From NCBI GenBank assembly GCA_003156595.1, contig PMHH01000056.1:1-32515 (forward strand): a stretch of 32,515 bases of DNA. The letters are read 5' to 3'. This stretch comes from Acidimicrobiaceae bacterium. GTDB lineage: Bacteria > Actinomycetota > Acidimicrobiia > Acidimicrobiales > Palsa-688. The notes beneath the pieces are model-generated. The model made no database searches, was not told the origin of the DNA, and was given only the letters and a program-made list of their open reading frames with translations. Shown in pieces: positions 1 to 7,215 of the stretch. Each line of letters starts with the position of its first letter. The first letter of the stretch is position 1. The translations under genes were made by a program, and so were the position numbers.

Positions 1-1
1 G

Positions 2-40
2 GGGGGGGCCGACGCCGGCGGTGGGAGTATGTCGTCGTGA
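2..40 (+). CDS. 3' end of an upstream gene (partial), probably the partner RCK/TrkA gene
   Basis: One frame is open from the window edge to a TGA at 38-40 and reads as a short Gly/Ser-rich tail ending in SMSS. This stop overlaps the GTG start at 37 of the next gene in a GTGA junction, the usual sign of translational coupling. Actinobacteria often carry two adjacent RCK/TrkA genes, so the missing gene may be the partner subunit. Only 12 codons are visible, so this rests on the junction and on context. Confidence 0.3.
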   Translation, partial: GGADAGGGSMSS

Positions 41-705
41 ACGTCGCCATTGCCGGGGGCGGCGTCGTCGGTCGTTCGATTGCCGGCGACCTGGCCGGCA
101 ACGGTCACCAGGTCCTGATCATCGAGATCGACCCGGCTGTCGTGGCGCGCGAGCAGGCGGACGAGTCGGTTCCCAACTGCCACTGGTACACCGGGGACGC
201 GTGCGAGGTCACGACCCTCCGAGATGCCGGGTTCGGCGACGCGGACGTGGTGGTGGCCGCCACGGGGGATGACGAGGACAATCTCGTCGTGTCGCTCTTG
301 GCCAAACAGGAGTACGCGGTGCCTCGGGTCATCGCCCGTGTCAACCACCCGAAGAACAGTTGGCTGTTTAACGAGACCTGGGGAGTCGACGTCTCGGTCT
401 CCACCCCGCATCTCATGGCGGCTCTGGTGGAGGAGGCGGTATCGGTGGGCAGTCTGGTCCGTTTGTTGCATTTTGCGGAAGGAAAAGCGGGTCTGGTCGA
501 GGTCACCCTCGCCGAAGACAGCCCCGCCGGCGGTCGCCAGATCGCCGAGCTGGGTATGCCACGCGACGCCAGCGTGGTGGCCGTGGTGCGCGACCGCCGG
601 GTGGTCGTCCCCCGCGGCGACACCGCCCTCCTCGCCGGCGACGAGGTGATCGCCCTGGTGACCGCGGATTCCGAGGAGGCGATGAGGCGCATCCTCGTCG
701 GCTAG
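37..705 (+). CDS. trkA: TrkA-family potassium uptake regulatory protein (RCK_N + RCK_C)
   Basis: 222 aa, cytosolic. It should gate a Trk/Ktr-type potassium transporter by binding NAD(H) or another nucleotide. The N-terminal Rossmann fold starts at once with the glycine motif GGGVVG (residues 7-12), and the acidic residue after strand 2 lies in IIEID (about residue 30), typical of NAD binding. Residues 1-130 form RCK_N. Residues about 140-222 form RCK_C, recognisable from the pattern around ELGMPRDASVVAVVR and the LLAGDEVIALV strand. Full length for the family. The GTG start is set by the GTGA overlap with the preceding stop and by the position of the glycine motif. No channel subunit is in the window; it would be expected upstream. 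Confidence 0.88.
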   Translation: MNVAIAGGGVVGRSIAGDLAGNGHQVLIIEIDPAVVAREQADESVPNCHWYTGDACEVTTLRDAGFGDADVVVAATGDDEDNLVVSLLAKQEYAVPRVIARVNHPKNSWLFNETWGVDVSVSTPHLMAALVEEAVSVGSLVRLLHFAEGKAGLVEVTLAEDSPAGGRQIAELGMPRDASVVAVVRDRRVVVPRGDTALLAGDEVIALVTADSEEAMRRILVG

Positions 706-748
706 TCGGGGGCCGGGGCCGGCGTGGGGCCGGCGGCGGGCCCCCGAA

Positions 749-955
749 CTTCGCCTGGCAATCGAATGGGTGGGCAACGAGTTCCATGGTCAGAAGGGGC
801 GCTTTGGTCGGGATCGAGTGCGGATCAGCGACTTGGTGCAAGCGGGTTGGGACGTCCTCGAGGTGACGCCCGATTGGACCCGAGACCGGATCCGAGCGAC
901 GGTGCTCGCAAAAGTGGCCGAGCGTCAGTGTCTGTTCGGCAAACGCGCCGGTTGA
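749..955 (+). pseudogene. C-terminal remnant of a DUF559 (Vsr-like endonuclease fold) protein
   Basis: The frame ending at the stop at 953-955 reads LRLAIEWVGNEFHGQ, then a GRFGRDR segment, then AGWDVLEVT. This matches the second half of the DUF559 core, where members have a pattern like (V/L)E(Y/V)DG.EFH, then F.RDR.R, then AGW.VLR.T. The first half of the domain is missing: upstream in this frame there is only a short Arg/Pro/Gly-rich stretch, and trkA occupies the DNA just before. A GTG at 770 could start a 61-residue peptide, but it would lack most of the fold. I read it as a decayed gene fragment. DUF559 proteins are common, mobile and often broken in actinobacteria. Confidence 0.45.
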
Positions 956-1105
956 CAGTCGAAAAGGCCGCCCCCGCTGGTGACTTCGATCCGCACAGTC
1001 TCAGCCATTAGCAGGTTCGGATGAAGAAATAGTGGATTTCCCCTTGCGCCCGGGCTGCGAACGGAGGAAGATCACAACACTGTAGTTACAAAGGTGGTAA
1101 TCAAA

Positions 1106-1426
1106 GTGAGTGCCATCGAGGACCACCGATTGAGGGGAGTTCCTTTGAGCGAACTCGTGGACATTGTGTTGGAAGCCGTGGATCGCAGTTGGCAGCGCCA
1201 AGCCAACTGCATGGGTGTCGACCCGGATCTGTTCTTTCCCGAGAGGGGCGCCTCCACGCGCGAGGCCAAGGAGGTCTGCAGGGGGTGTGTGGTGCGGGAG
1301 GACTGCTTGGAGTACGCATTGGCCAACGGCGAGAAGTTCGGCATTTGGGGTGGCCTGAGCGAGCGGGAGCGGCGCAAGATTCGCCGCCGGCGGGCCCTCG
1401 AACGCCGGGGTGGCGTGGCCAGTTAG
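1106..1426 (+). CDS. WhiB-family iron-sulfur transcriptional regulator
   Basis: 106 aa. WhiB proteins hold a [4Fe-4S] cluster, bind the principal sigma factor and control transcription in response to redox, NO or development. The four cluster cysteines are C35, C58, C61 and C67 (C-x22-C-x2-C-x5-C), followed by the GIWGG turn at about residues 79-83 and a basic tail (RERRKIRRRR) for DNA contact. I chose the GTG at 1106 because an AAAGGTGGT ribosome site at 1090-1098 lies 7 bases ahead. A GTG at 1094 overlaps that site and is less likely. The roughly 30-residue N-terminal extension before the first cysteine is longer than in WhiB1 or WhiB2, so I do not assign a subclass. Confidence 0.9.
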   Translation: MSAIEDHRLRGVPLSELVDIVLEAVDRSWQRQANCMGVDPDLFFPERGASTREAKEVCRGCVVREDCLEYALANGEKFGIWGGLSERERRKIRRRRALERRGGVAS

Positions 1427-1446
1427 TGCTCGCTCGGCCTGGGCGT

Positions 1447-2316
1447 TCAGCCCCCGTGCATCGCAAATCTTCCCCCATCGAGGCCCGCCTGTTCCAGGCG
1501 GGCCTCGATCGTTGTTGATGGGTCGAGGCCGAGCTCTCGCCAGCGATGGCGAGGGGCGCGCTCCACCACCGCGCGGGGGGCCAGTCCGACCAGTTCGGCC
1601 CGGGCTATGCCGGCCCGACTGGCGACGGCATCGAAGGCAGCCTCGGGGCCAACGGACCACGGGTCGATGAGGTTGCACGACACCTGGACGGCGTCACCGA
1701 CTTCCAGGCCCAGGGCGCGCAGCTGAGTGCTGCGGATAGAACGGGCGATGTCCCGGGCCAGCTCCACGTCCGGCTTGACCAGCCACAGGTTGTAAGCGAC
1801 CAGGATCGGTCTGGCGCCCACGGCTGCGGCGCCGGCGCTCGGGTGGGCCACCGACGGCCCCGTGTCGGGTGGCAGGGTGCGCCACGACTGACGACGAACC
1901 TCGGGCAATGACCGCTCCGGGCCGTAGAGAAAGCACGGCAGTCCCAGCGTGGCTCCGGCCCATAGGGCGAAACGGTCGCGCGCGCCGACGGCCGGTTGCA
2001 TGGGTCCGTTGCCGACGGGCCACCCGTCGAGGTTGACCCAAGGGACCACGTCCAGGGCGCCGATCCGGGGGTGGGCACCGACGTGGTTTCGGATGTCGAT
2101 GGTGGCCAGCGTGGCTAGCGCGATAGCCCGGGCGGCGTCCTCGACGGCCTCGGGAGGGCCGGCCACGGTGAGGACCGACCGGTGATGGCCCGGATCGGAG
2201 TGGACGTCGATCAACCAGTCGCCGCCGGCGTGCCGCAGTTCGCCGAGAGATGTCGGGTCACGCCCCTCGCTGACGTTGATGACACACTCCAGTAAGTTGG
2301 CCCCGATCTTCATCAT
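1447..2316 (-). CDS. ftcD: Glutamate formiminotransferase domain protein (FTCD N-terminal type)
   Basis: 289 aa, cytosolic. The family moves the formimino group from formiminoglutamate to tetrahydrofolate in histidine breakdown, or the formyl group in the reverse sense. Recognised from ECVINVSEGRD (residues 10-20), DVHSDPGHHRSVLT (38-50) with its His pair, HVGAHPRIGALDV (78-90) and ARPILVAYNLWL in the C-terminal subdomain. It has the length of a stand-alone formiminotransferase; the cyclodeaminase half of the bifunctional enzyme is absent. Start at the first of two tandem ATGs. It faces whiB and ends 20 bp from it. No hut genes are near, so a role in folate C1 balance is as likely as histidine catabolism. 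The last codons lie inside a perfect inverted repeat. Confidence 0.85.
   Translation of the reverse strand: MMKIGANLLECVINVSEGRDPTSLGELRHAGGDWLIDVHSDPGHHRSVLTVAGPPEAVEDAARAIALATLATIDIRNHVGAHPRIGALDVVPWVNLDGWPVGNGPMQPAVGARDRFALWAGATLGLPCFLYGPERSLPEVRRQSWRTLPPDTGPSVAHPSAGAAAVGARPILVAYNLWLVKPDVELARDIARSIRSTQLRALGLEVGDAVQVSCNLIDPWSVGPEAAFDAVASRAGIARAELVGLAPRAVVERAPRHRWRELGLDPSTTIEARLEQAGLDGGRFAMHGG
1477..1509. repeat. Perfect 15-bp inverted repeat with 3-nt loop inside the 3' end of the formiminotransferase gene
   Basis: The arms at 1477-1491 and 1495-1509 are exact reverse complements (ATCGAGGCCCGCCTG and its complement) around TTC. On the minus strand this encodes IEARLEQAGLD, so the hairpin is coding. 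It lies between two convergent gene ends. There is no T-tract on either side, so an intrinsic terminator is uncertain; a stable stem here could still slow polymerase or protect the 3' ends of both transcripts. Confidence 0.6.
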
Positions 2317-2403
2317 CGCGATCGGCTGCTAGAGCCGGATGCGTGGGGCCGGCCGGCGGTTACCTCGCCGCCGGCCGAATCAGTGGTTCGCTCAGACAAG
2401 GAG

Positions 2404-2409
2404 TAGTTT
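2404..2409 (+). promoter_or_regulatory. Putative -10 box (TAGTTT) for leaderless tatA mRNA
   Basis: TAGTTT ends 6 bases before the tatA ATG at 2416. Transcription starting about 7 bases after the box would begin at the start codon. No Shine-Dalgarno sequence lies in this gap. It belongs to a set of such boxes in the window. Confidence 0.45.
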
Positions 2410-2415
2410 GGCCAC

Positions 2416-2736
2416 ATGATCGCAAATATCTTTGGCGTCGACGGCGGCATCGTCGTCGTGATCGCCATCATTGTGCTGGTAGGAGGTAGCCAGCTGCCGA
2501 AGATCGCCCGCAACGTGGGCTTGGCTGGCAAGGAGTTTCGCAAGGCCCAGGAGGAGTCCGAAGCGGAAGCGCAGCGTGACAAGGCCAAGAACGTCACCCC
2601 ACCGCCTCCGCCGCCGCTCACCCCGGTGGCGCCCACCACAGAGGAATCGGTGACGCTGTCGAGGTCCGAACTCGACGCCCTGCTCAAAGCCCGCGAGGAG
2701 CAGACCCGTCGAGAAGGGGCGGATCCCACCACCTGA
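2416..2736 (+). CDS. tatA: Sec-independent (twin-arginine) translocase protein TatA/E family
   Basis: 106 aa. TatA oligomers form the pore that moves folded twin-arginine substrates across the membrane. The layout is classical: a short periplasmic N-terminus, one membrane helix (about residues 9-23, GGIVVVIAIIVLVGG), a hinge, an amphipathic helix starting SQLPKIARNVGLAGKEFRKA (about 25-44), then an acidic and Pro-rich soluble tail. The usual FG at the hinge is GG here. tatC and tatB are not in the window, which is common because actinobacteria often keep tatA apart. Start ATG at 2416, probably leaderless (TAGTTT 6 bases upstream). Confidence 0.85.
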   Translation: MIANIFGVDGGIVVVIAIIVLVGGSQLPKIARNVGLAGKEFRKAQEESEAEAQRDKAKNVTPPPPPPLTPVAPTTEESVTLSRSELDALLKAREEQTRREGADPTT

Positions 2737-2753
2737 CCTGCGGGTCGGCTGCG

Positions 2754-2804
2754 GCCGCGAATCAGGCCGTAGTTCGGCCGCGAATCGGGGTGCCGCCGCG
2801 AATC
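2754..2804. repeat. Three direct copies of GCCGCGAATC between tatA and whiB2
   Basis: GCCGCGAATC occurs at 2754-2763, 2777-2786 and 2795-2804. The first and third copies extend to about 17 bp (GCCGCGAATCAGGyCGT). The third overlaps the whiB2 stop codon. The spacing is uneven (23 and 18 bp). The repeats fill the gap between two convergent genes; their function is unknown. Confidence 0.6.
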
Positions 2805-3045
2805 AGGTCGTGGTGCGCTGCATACCCCGACGCTGCCGGGCGATCCGCCGGCGCTCACGTTCGGAGGCTCCGCCCCAAACGCCGTGCTCGATGCGGTTGT
2901 ACAGGGCGTACTCGAGACAGGCCAGCTTGACCGGGCAGTCCGCGCAAATGCGCCTGGCGATCTCGACTCCGACGCCATCACTGGGAAAGAACGTCTCGGG
3001 TGGCAGTTCCCGGCATTTGCCATCGGCCATCCAGGTGGTGTCCAC
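2803..3045 (-). CDS. whiB2: WhiB2/WhmD-type iron-sulfur regulator
   Basis: 80 aa. WhiB2 (WhmD in mycobacteria, WhiB in Streptomyces) acts in septation and cell division control with WhiA. Cluster cysteines are C11, C34, C37 and C43, followed by HGVWGG and the basic tail SERERRRIARQRR. The stretches ETFFPSDGVGVE, ARRICADCPVK and ACLEYALYNRIEHGVWGG are typical of the WhiB2 group rather than of WhiB1, 3 or 4. A longer frame starts at 3093, but the GTG at 3045 has a strong GGAGG 7 bases upstream and gives the normal WhiB2 length. It is transcribed away from the AIM24 genes with a 283-bp gap. Confidence 0.85.
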   Translation of the reverse strand: MDTTWMADGKCRELPPETFFPSDGVGVEIARRICADCPVKLACLEYALYNRIEHGVWGGASERERRRIARQRRGMQRTTT

Positions 3046-3328
3046 TAGTCGACCTCCGTCGATCTTCCCCCACGGAACTTGTTTCGTTTGCATGAGATAC
3101 GGTCAAAGATCCTCTCGAGTGCGTTACTCGCACCCTTTAGTACGTCGGTACCCGCCGTTTGGTTCCCAAATCTTTTTTGACCGAGCGGGGGCTCCGTCGT
3201 GCGATCCGCCATCGCAAGAAAAGATTGTACCCGAAGTGCATCCCGAAGGCACCTTTCGGGCGAGACCGAGGGCACTCTGCCGGCATTTTCGGCCAGATCG
3301 GCAGGCCCCTCTGCCTCCAGGGGACGAC

Positions 3329-4144
3329 ATGGTGCTACCTTCCCGCGACATGGACCGGATCGAGTGCCAGTGGTGCAAAGCCCAAAACGACAGCGGGCAA
3401 ACGACCTGCGGGACCTGTGGCGCCCCGCTCGACGCCCGCAACCTTGTCAGCGACTCAGGCTGGAAGGAGGCGCCCCGGCTCAAGGACATGACGGAGTTCA
3501 AGTTTTCCAACAGCACCTGCCAGGTCGAAGGCGAACTGGTCCCGGTGGCGGAGATCAACCTCGCCCAGGGTGACTCGGTGTTCTTCGAGCACCACGTGCT
3601 GTTGTGGAAGGACGAAGCGGCACCGCTGTCCGCCATGTCACTCGGTGGCGGCATGAAGCGCATGCTGGGTGGCATGCCCATGGTGATCTCGATCGCCCAC
3701 GGCCCCGGGCGGGTGGCGTTCTCGAGGGACGCGTCTGGCGAGGTCGTGGTGCTCCCCCTGCACCCCAGCATGGAGCTCGACGTGCGGGAGCACGCCTTCC
3801 TGGTGGCATCGCACTCCATCAGCTACTCCTTCGAGCGCATCAAGGGCATGACCAACGTGCTGCACGGCGAGGGCATGTACCTGGACCGGTTCGTCACCAC
3901 GGGGGAACAGGGCATCCTCCTGTTGCACGGTTACGGCAACGTGTTCCAACGGACGCTCGGGGAGGGCGAGAAGATCCTGGTGGAGCCGGGCGGTTTCCTC
4001 TACAAGGACTCCTCGGTGCAGATGAACACGGTCCAGCAGAACGTCAAGACCGGGCTCATGCGCCACGGTATGTACCTGGCGGAGATGACCGGTCCGGGCC
4101 GGGTGGGGATCCAGTCCATGTACGTCCACCACCACTCCGAATAA
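3329..4144 (+). CDS. Zinc-ribbon + AIM24-family protein, copy 1
   Basis: 271 aa. Function unknown. The AIM24 family (DUF124/TIGR00266 group) is a beta-rich fold found in bacteria and archaea and in a yeast mitochondrial protein. A zinc ribbon comes first (C13, C16, C27, C30: CQWC and CGTC, then GAPLD), then the linker VSDSGWKEAP and an AIM24 domain from about residue 45 to the end, with repeated glycine-rich strands such as GPGRVAFS, GILLLHGYGNVF and GPGRVGIQSMYVHHH. The ATG at 3329 has a weak AGGGG 5 bases upstream. The ATG at 3350 (264 aa) is a serious alternative, because TACCTT at 3336-3341 sits 8 bases before it as a possible leaderless -10 box. Followed 14 bp later by its paralogue, so probably one operon. 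Confidence 0.85.
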   Translation: MVLPSRDMDRIECQWCKAQNDSGQTTCGTCGAPLDARNLVSDSGWKEAPRLKDMTEFKFSNSTCQVEGELVPVAEINLAQGDSVFFEHHVLLWKDEAAPLSAMSLGGGMKRMLGGMPMVISIAHGPGRVAFSRDASGEVVVLPLHPSMELDVREHAFLVASHSISYSFERIKGMTNVLHGEGMYLDRFVTTGEQGILLLHGYGNVFQRTLGEGEKILVEPGGFLYKDSSVQMNTVQQNVKTGLMRHGMYLAEMTGPGRVGIQSMYVHHHSE

Positions 4145-4158
4145 AGCGAGCTGCCCGC

Positions 4159-5058
4159 GTGACCACGACCGAAACCTCGACCTACACCTGCCGGTTCTGC
4201 CGCCTGCCGAGCGACGCCAGCGGCACGTCCTGCCCCAACTGTGGCGCGCCCGTCGACGTCAAATCCGTCGTCAGCGACTCCGGTTGGCAAGAACAGCCGG
4301 CCGTCAAGGACATGGCCCGGATCCAGTTCGGCCAATCCACGTGCCAGATCGAGGGCACCTACGTGCCGACCGCCGATTTCGGACTGGCCGGCGACGACTC
4401 GATCTACTTCTCGCACCACTGCGTGCTCTGGACCGAGCCGACCGTCCAGATGACGGCCATGCCGATGGCAGGAGGCTGGAACCGGGTTCGGGCCGGCCTA
4501 CCGCTCGTCATGCTCGAAGCGAGGGGCCCGGGTCACATCGCCCTTTCCGACGATGCACCCGGCGAGGTGGTCGCCATTCCCATCCAGCACGGGCATTCGG
4601 TCTGGGTGCGGGAGCATCGGTTCCTGGCCGCGACCGGCAACGTCAACTACACCTGGCAGCAGTCCGGGATCTGGATCACCACCGGCGCCGGCAACGATCA
4701 GGAGACCCACTTCCCGCTCGGCATGTTTATCGACATCTTTCACGCTGAGGGCGGTCCGGGATTGCTGTTGTTGCACTCACCCGGCAACATGTTCATCCGG
4801 GACTTGCGCCAGGGCGAGACGATCTGCATCCAGCCCTCTTCGCTCGTCTACAAGGATCCCACCGTGGGGATGCAGCTCCACCTCGAGTATCCCAACGCGG
4901 GGGCCATGAACTTCGGCTGGCATAGCGCGTTCAGCTATCGCCAGGTGTGGCTGCGGATGTGGGGGCCCGGTCGGGTGGCCGTCCAGTCGGTGTTCGAACG
5001 ACCCGAGAACAGCGGCCAGATCACCAGCCACTCGCCGGCGACCAGGACGGTGTGGTAG
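4159..5058 (+). CDS. Zinc-ribbon + AIM24-family protein, copy 2
   Basis: 299 aa. A diverged tandem copy of the preceding gene with the same order: zinc ribbon (C11, C14, C25, C28: CRFC and CPNC, then GAPVD), the shared linker VVSDSGWQEQP, then the AIM24 domain with parallel motifs (STCQIEG against STCQVEG, SLVYKDPTVGMQ against GFLYKDSSVQMN, WGPGRVAVQSVF against TGPGRVGIQSMY). Relative to copy 1 it has an insertion in the middle of the domain (around YTWQQSGIWITTGAG) and a longer C-terminal tail. GTG start at 4159 with no clear ribosome site, 14 bp after the first gene, so translation is probably coupled. The two may form a hetero-oligomer; that is inference. Confidence 0.83.
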   Translation: MTTTETSTYTCRFCRLPSDASGTSCPNCGAPVDVKSVVSDSGWQEQPAVKDMARIQFGQSTCQIEGTYVPTADFGLAGDDSIYFSHHCVLWTEPTVQMTAMPMAGGWNRVRAGLPLVMLEARGPGHIALSDDAPGEVVAIPIQHGHSVWVREHRFLAATGNVNYTWQQSGIWITTGAGNDQETHFPLGMFIDIFHAEGGPGLLLLHSPGNMFIRDLRQGETICIQPSSLVYKDPTVGMQLHLEYPNAGAMNFGWHSAFSYRQVWLRMWGPGRVAVQSVFERPENSGQITSHSPATRTVW

Positions 5059-5075
5059 CCGCCAGTCGCGAGTGG

Positions 5076-5081
5076 TAACCT
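5076..5081 (+). promoter_or_regulatory. Putative -10 box (TAACCT) of the leuA leader transcript
   Basis: TAACCT lies 10 bases before the ATG of the leader peptide, so a transcript starting about 7 bases after it would carry a very short 5' end before that ATG. No clear -35 box is seen. The position, 18 bp after the AIM24 stop and ahead of the attenuator, fits a dedicated leuA promoter. Confidence 0.4.
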
Positions 5082-5091
5082 CGGAGCTCAG

Positions 5092-5126
5092 ATGACCCCC
5101 ACCTCCGGACTCCTCCTTCTGATGTA

Positions 5127-5127
<1 letters not shown>
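5092..5127 (+). CDS. leuL: leuA leader peptide, MTPTSGLLLLM
   Basis: An 11-codon frame, ATG to TAG, reading M-T-P-T-S-G-L-L-L-L-M with four consecutive leucine codons (CTC CTC CTT CTG). A GGAG lies at 5083-5086, 5 bases upstream. It is followed directly by a 10-bp hairpin and then by an intrinsic terminator, with leuA just beyond. This is the classic arrangement for ribosome-mediated attenuation: when charged Leu-tRNA is scarce the ribosome stalls on the Leu run and changes the RNA folding so that leuA is transcribed. A run of four Leu codons in 11, in this exact place, is very unlikely by chance. Confidence 0.85.
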
Positions 5128-6906
<1,779 letters not shown>

Positions 6907-6917
6907 GCTCGCCAGCC

Positions 6918-7199
6918 ATGTCGCTGCAGCCCACCGAAGAACCACAAGCCCCGCCGCGCGGTCACGTCCGCGTCGTCTACCTGGGGCCGGTCGCGCCGCA
7001 CTGGAGGGTCGACTCCGACTTCGGTGACCGCAGCGTCATCGAGGAGTTCCGCCAACGGGCCCTGGCCCGTCTGCTCCTGCTGCCGCCGCACGACCCACAG
7101 TTCCGCCGCAACCGGGAGCGGGTGGCGCGTGACGCGGAGCGCGAGAACCTCCTGCTCGACTGGGACCTCGGCCAGCCCGACGAGGACGACGACTCGTAG
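6918..7199 (+). CDS. Conserved-looking small protein of unknown function
   Basis: 93 aa, soluble, no signal peptide or membrane segment. The core GHVRVVYLGPVAPHW starts like a beta-strand domain, followed by a helical, arginine-rich part (EEFRQRALARLLLLPPHDPQFRRNRERVARD) and an acidic tail (GQPDEDDDS). I do not recognise a family. It lies between leuA and ppk, all on the plus strand, with an 11-bp gap to leuA and 16 bp to ppk, so it may be co-transcribed. Start at the ATG 8 bases after TAGGCT. Codon and base use match the neighbours, so it is probably a real gene. Confidence 0.65.
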   Translation: MSLQPTEEPQAPPRGHVRVVYLGPVAPHWRVDSDFGDRSVIEEFRQRALARLLLLPPHDPQFRRNRERVARDAERENLLLDWDLGQPDEDDDS

Positions 7200-7202
7200 A
7201 GG

Positions 7203-7208
7203 TAGCCT
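7203..7208 (+). promoter_or_regulatory. Putative -10 box (TAGCCT), leaderless start of ppk
   Basis: TAGCCT ends 7 bases before the ppk GTG at 7216 with no ribosome site between, matching the leaderless pattern seen elsewhere in the window. Confidence 0.45.
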
Positions 7209-7215
7209 GGGGTCT

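Noticed and set aside
952-957. TTGACA as a -35 box for whiB
   Set aside because: No acceptable -10 box lies 16-18 bases downstream, and the hexamer overlaps the end of the DUF559 remnant.
2810-3328. 5' extension of the first AIM24 gene back to 2810
   Set aside because: The extension runs antisense through whiB2, and its translation is low-complexity with no relation to the zinc ribbon.
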